From: Spirochaetales bacterium
Lineage (GTDB): Bacteria > Spirochaetota > Spirochaetia > SZUA-6 > DRHE01
NCBI GenBank assembly: GCA_023136785.1
Contig: JAGLQP010000067.1
Location: 1-8,650 of the forward strand
Direction: 5' to 3'
Length of the DNA: 8,650 nt
Each line of letters starts with the position of its first letter. The stretch's first letter is position 1. The position numbers were made by a program, and so were the translations under genes. Shown piece after piece: positions 6,282-8,650 of the stretch. Under the pieces are notes generated by a model that saw nothing but the letters and a program-made list of their open reading frames with translations, did no database searches and was not told the origin of the DNA.

Positions 6282-7745
6282 ATGTTCGGGAACTCCGTTC
6301 CTCAACTCAACCGATTCAAGACTCCTGCTGCATTCGGCTCGCGGTTGAAGGAGCTTTCGATCGAGCTTCCGCTGGACGAACGCATCCTCTCCGCCGCTGA
6401 AGGCTCCCCACTAGCTCAACCGATCGAGATCTTCGCAAAAACCGTGGGCAACCGTTGGTGTGTACTTCCCATGGAGGGCTGGGACGGAACGGAAGACGGG
6501 AAACCCTCTGCCCACACCGTCCAGCGTTGGCGGAAATTCGGCCGCTCGGGAGCTAAGCTGATCTACGGGGGGGAGGCGGTGGCGGTCCGGCACGACGGTA
6601 GAGCCAATCCGCACCAGCTGCTAATCTGTCCGGAAAATAAGAATGGCCTTGCTGATTTGCTCGAAGCTTTGCGACAGGCCCACAAGGAGTCTTTCGGCAG
6701 CGATCAGGATCTGCTGGTAGGTCTGCAGCTCACCCACTCGGGCCGTTTTTCCAAGCCCGATCCGGGCGGAAAACCCAAGCCCCGCATCCTGTACCATCAT
6801 CCGCTGCTCGACCGCCGCGTCGGCATCGACCCGAGCGACGATTCGACAGTCCTGCAGGATGAGGAGATCGATCAGATCATTGCCAGTTTTGTGAAAGCGG
6901 CCGGCCTGGCGGCGGAGATAGGCTTCGAGTTCGTAGATATCAAGCACTGCCACGGATACCTCGGGCACGAGCTCTTGAGCGCACACACCCGCCCGGGCCG
7001 GTACGGCGGCAGCTTGGAGAACCGAACCCGATTCTTGAGAGAAATCATACAAGGGATCCGGGGGGAGGTGCCGGGCTTGCAAATCGCCGTGCGCTTCAGC
7101 GCCTTCGACACCGTACCCTTTCACCCCGGCGAGGGAGGGATTGGGACTCCCGAGGATTTCGCTTCCTGCCTGCCCTACGAATACGGGTTCGGTGTTGACC
7201 GCGACGATCCTCTGCAGATCGATCTGCAGGAGCCTCTTGCCTTGGTTGACATGCTGGATCGGCTTGAAATCCAACTGATCAACATCTCCTGCGGTAGTCC
7301 GTACTACTGCCCCCACATCTTACGCCCGGCCTACTATCCTCCCTCAGACGGATATTGGCCTCCAGAGGACCCGTTGGCAGACGTGGCCAGACAGATTCAC
7401 ACGGCTCGAAAGATCCATGAGCACTTTCCCCGGCAGGTGCACATCGGAAGCGGTTATTCGTACCTTCAACAGTTTCTGCCTCTGGTCGCTCAAGCAGTGG
7501 TCCGGGAGAACTGGATAAGCTGTGTCGGGATCGGACGGGAGGTGTTGTCCTACCCGGAGCTTCCGGCGGACACCCTCGCCGGACGACCGCTTCGCCTAAA
7601 GAATTTGTGCAGAACATTTTCGGACTGCAGCACCGGGGGCGAGAAACGGCCTGATCTCGGGCTGCTACCCCCTCGATCCCTATTACAAAAAGCTCACCGA
7701 AGCTCAAAACCTGAAGCGGCTGCGGACCTATTGAGCGCTCGTTAG
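6282..7745 (+). CDS. NADH:flavin oxidoreductase, Old Yellow Enzyme family (C-terminus frameshifted)
   Basis: This is an FMN-dependent TIM-barrel ene-reductase-type enzyme; its substrate is unknown. The N-terminal FMN segment is NRWCVLPMEGWDG, followed by SGAKLIYGGEAVAV. Further on come LQLTHSGRFSKP, the active-site and phosphate region KHCHGYLGHELLSAHTRPGR with YGGSLENRTRF, then the FMN arginine in AVRFSAFD, and IGSGYSYLQQF and CVGIGRE near the C-terminus. ATG 6282 is chosen because the recognisable family N-terminus (RFKTPAAF) begins twelve residues later; an in-frame TTG at 6180 overlaps the predicted promoter. The open frame reads to TAG 7745 (487 residues), but after CRTFSDCST the last ~36 residues look nothing like the family. 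The expected ending lies one frame over, stopping at TGA 7734. The gene product is therefore probably altered at its C-terminus unless the shift is a sequence error. Confidence 0.88.
   Translation: MFGNSVPQLNRFKTPAAFGSRLKELSIELPLDERILSAAEGSPLAQPIEIFAKTVGNRWCVLPMEGWDGTEDGKPSAHTVQRWRKFGRSGAKLIYGGEAVAVRHDGRANPHQLLICPENKNGLADLLEALRQAHKESFGSDQDLLVGLQLTHSGRFSKPDPGGKPKPRILYHHPLLDRRVGIDPSDDSTVLQDEEIDQIIASFVKAAGLAAEIGFEFVDIKHCHGYLGHELLSAHTRPGRYGGSLENRTRFLREIIQGIRGEVPGLQIAVRFSAFDTVPFHPGEGGIGTPEDFASCLPYEYGFGVDRDDPLQIDLQEPLALVDMLDRLEIQLINISCGSPYYCPHILRPAYYPPSDGYWPPEDPLADVARQIHTARKIHEHFPRQVHIGSGYSYLQQFLPLVAQAVVRENWISCVGIGREVLSYPELPADTLAGRPLRLKNLCRTFSDCSTGGEKRPDLGLLPPRSLLQKAHRSSKPEAAADLLSAR
7636..7734 (+). 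other. Displaced original C-terminal coding segment of the OYE-family gene
   Basis: Skipping one G of the G5 run at 7635-7639 joins CST to GARNGLISGCYPLDPYYK, then KLTEAQNLKRLRTY and TGA at 7732-7734. The family, as I recall it, ends in a very similar ARNGxxSGCYPLDPxYK block. The repaired protein would have 483 residues and end before the convergent SDR gene instead of overlapping it. The event is best read as a one-base insertion, by mutation or sequencing error. Confidence 0.75.
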
Positions 7746-8458
7746 ATGTCGTCGACCGTGTAGATCTTGTGTATCGTTTGCTCGAGTTTGGGAGCCGTAC
7801 CGGTGTAGAGTTTGATTATGTAGTTCCCCAGATCTTCTGCCGAGACCCAGTCAGGCATCACTTCCCGACCCCGATCCCGAGTTCGAACGGGATTGAACAC
7901 CGTTAGCGAATGAATGCGGACCTGCACCGCCTTGGCCTCTTCGGCCAGCACCCGGCTCATCATGGCCTGAGCAGCGGCTACGATCGAAGTGGCTCCTTCT
8001 TCCGGAATGATCATTTCCGATGGGCTGCCGTTGATCATCACGAACATGCCGTCGTTTTGATCGTGCAGCTTAGAGAGAAAGTTCTGCATGAACAGAAAGT
8101 GGGTATCCAGGTTATCGTGAAGGATCGTTTGCCAGTCTCGGAACGGCATGCGATGCAGGGGGTAACCGTAGTACCAGCACCCCAGACAGGCTACGGCCAG
8201 GTCGACCCTCTGAAAGTCCTCCAGCACCCGTTTCCGAAACTCCCGGATCGAACCCTCTTCACCGACCTGTGTCAGATAACAGTCCAGCCTAGCCGAATCG
8301 ACATCTCCAAGGTAAGAGCGTAACCTCTGTTCCTTCGATACGCTGCGGACCGGTACAATGACTTGTGCCCCTTCCAAAAGAAACGAGCGGACCAAACCTT
8401 CCCCGATCCGGCCGGTACCTCCGGCCACAACGACATTCTTCCCATCAAGACGAGCCAT
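7742..8458 (-). CDS. SDR-family (short-chain dehydrogenase/reductase-like) protein with degenerate active site
   Basis: This 238-residue Rossmann-fold protein has the SDR nucleotide-binding motif as VVVAGGTGRIGEG (about 9-21). The NNAG-equivalent strand reads VACLGCWYYG (89-98), and the conserved helix asparagine N116 is present in LHDNLDTHF. The catalytic serine region is VMINGSPSE (140-148). Where SDR enzymes have YxxxK, this protein reads TSIVA followed by AAQAMM (157-166), so both the general-base Tyr and the Lys are missing. It may bind NAD(P) without classical SDR chemistry, or may act as a regulator or sugar/flavonoid-type atypical SDR. The start is ATG 8458, supported by AAGGGGGA six to seven bases upstream; an in-frame GTG at 8476 lies beyond that ribosome site. 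Its stop overlaps the frameshifted tail of the convergent OYE-family gene. Confidence 0.85.
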   Translation of the reverse strand: MARLDGKNVVVAGGTGRIGEGLVRSFLLEGAQVIVPVRSVSKEQRLRSYLGDVDSARLDCYLTQVGEEGSIREFRKRVLEDFQRVDLAVACLGCWYYGYPLHRMPFRDWQTILHDNLDTHFLFMQNFLSKLHDQNDGMFVMINGSPSEMIIPEEGATSIVAAAQAMMSRVLAEEAKAVQVRIHSLTVFNPVRTRDRGREVMPDWVSAEDLGNYIIKLYTGTAPKLEQTIHKIYTVDDI

Positions 8459-8502
8459 CTCTTCCCCCTTGATCACTTCAGGAATTTGACGAGGTCACGG
8501 GA

Positions 8503-8515
8503 AGTAAATCTTACT
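8503..8515. repeat. Short inverted repeat upstream of the SDR-like gene
   Basis: AGTAA-ATC-TTACT forms a perfect 5-bp inverted repeat with a 3-bp centre, 45 bp before the SDR start. GAA and TTC extend it imperfectly on either side. Its position would suit an operator, but no convincing -35/-10 pair was found around it. The surrounding gap (8459-8565) shows no other gene. Confidence 0.25.
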
Positions 8516-8565
8516 ATTCAAATCAGAATTAATCGAGGCGGATGCACCGTCCCCCACACGATCTG

Positions 8566-8650
8566 CTAATCCATCGTTGCCAGAGTTCCCAGTCCGGTCA
8601 TTCGACTTTGAATCTTCGGATTTCCACGGTAGCGAATGCTCCCCGCACCG
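8566..8650 (-). CDS. Possible 3' end of a minus-strand gene (5' end off window)
   Basis: A minus-strand frame is open from the window edge to TAG at 8568-8566, giving 27 complete codons ending in GLGTLATMD. The fragment has no recognised family and is too short to judge coding character, and a second minus frame is also open over these bases. It is listed because a co-directional gene upstream of the SDR gene would be expected at this spacing. Confidence 0.3.
   Translation of the reverse strand, partial: GAGSIRYRGNPKIQSRMTGLGTLATMD

Overview
The window is a gene-dense bacterial chromosomal segment of moderately high GC content with seven recognisable protein genes. It contains no rRNA, tRNA, CRISPR array or insertion sequence. 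ATG, GTG and TTG start candidates, sigma70-type promoters and a PyrK/PyrD (class 1B) dihydroorotate dehydrogenase fit a bacterium with anaerobic or facultative metabolism. The phylum cannot be fixed from this sequence. An environmental Gram-negative lineage such as Spirochaetota or a former deltaproteobacterial group is only a guess.

Layout, left to right. (1) 1-930, minus strand: the first 310 codons of a mercuric-reductase-like FAD/NAD(P) disulfide oxidoreductase, cut by the window edge. (2) 931-1127: a divergent intergenic region with TCGCGA repeats. (3) 1128-2162, plus strand: a CBS-CBS-GGDEF diguanylate cyclase. (4) 2165-4324, minus strand: a PAS-PAS-GGDEF-EAL protein that converges on gene 3 with a 2-bp gap. 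It has its own near-consensus promoter just after pyrD. (5-6) 4401-6091, minus strand: a pyrK-pyrD operon joined by an ATGA overlap. (7) 6282-7745, plus strand: an Old Yellow Enzyme family NADH:flavin oxidoreductase, divergent from pyrK, whose C-terminus is displaced by a 1-nt frameshift at a G5 run. (8) 7742-8458, minus strand: a short-chain dehydrogenase/reductase (SDR)-like protein lacking the YxxxK catalytic pair, converging on gene 7. The last ~85 bases may hold the 3' end of another minus-strand gene.

How the genes relate. Three of the seven products (disulfide reductase, PyrK and OYE, with PyrD as PyrK's partner) are flavin-dependent redox enzymes. Two are cyclic-di-GMP enzymes: one cyclase with an intact product-inhibition site, and one with intact synthase and phosphodiesterase motifs. 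Each signalling protein carries sensory domains (CBS pair; tandem PAS) and no transmembrane segment is evident, so both probably read cytosolic cues. The only clear operon is pyrKD.

No wholly new system is evident. The points most worth a second look are the OYE frameshift, the degenerate SDR active site, a 17-residue insertion between the I-site and GGDEF motif of the hybrid protein, the overlapping divergent -10 elements between pyrK and the OYE gene, and a promoter that relocates the start of the GGDEF-EAL gene.
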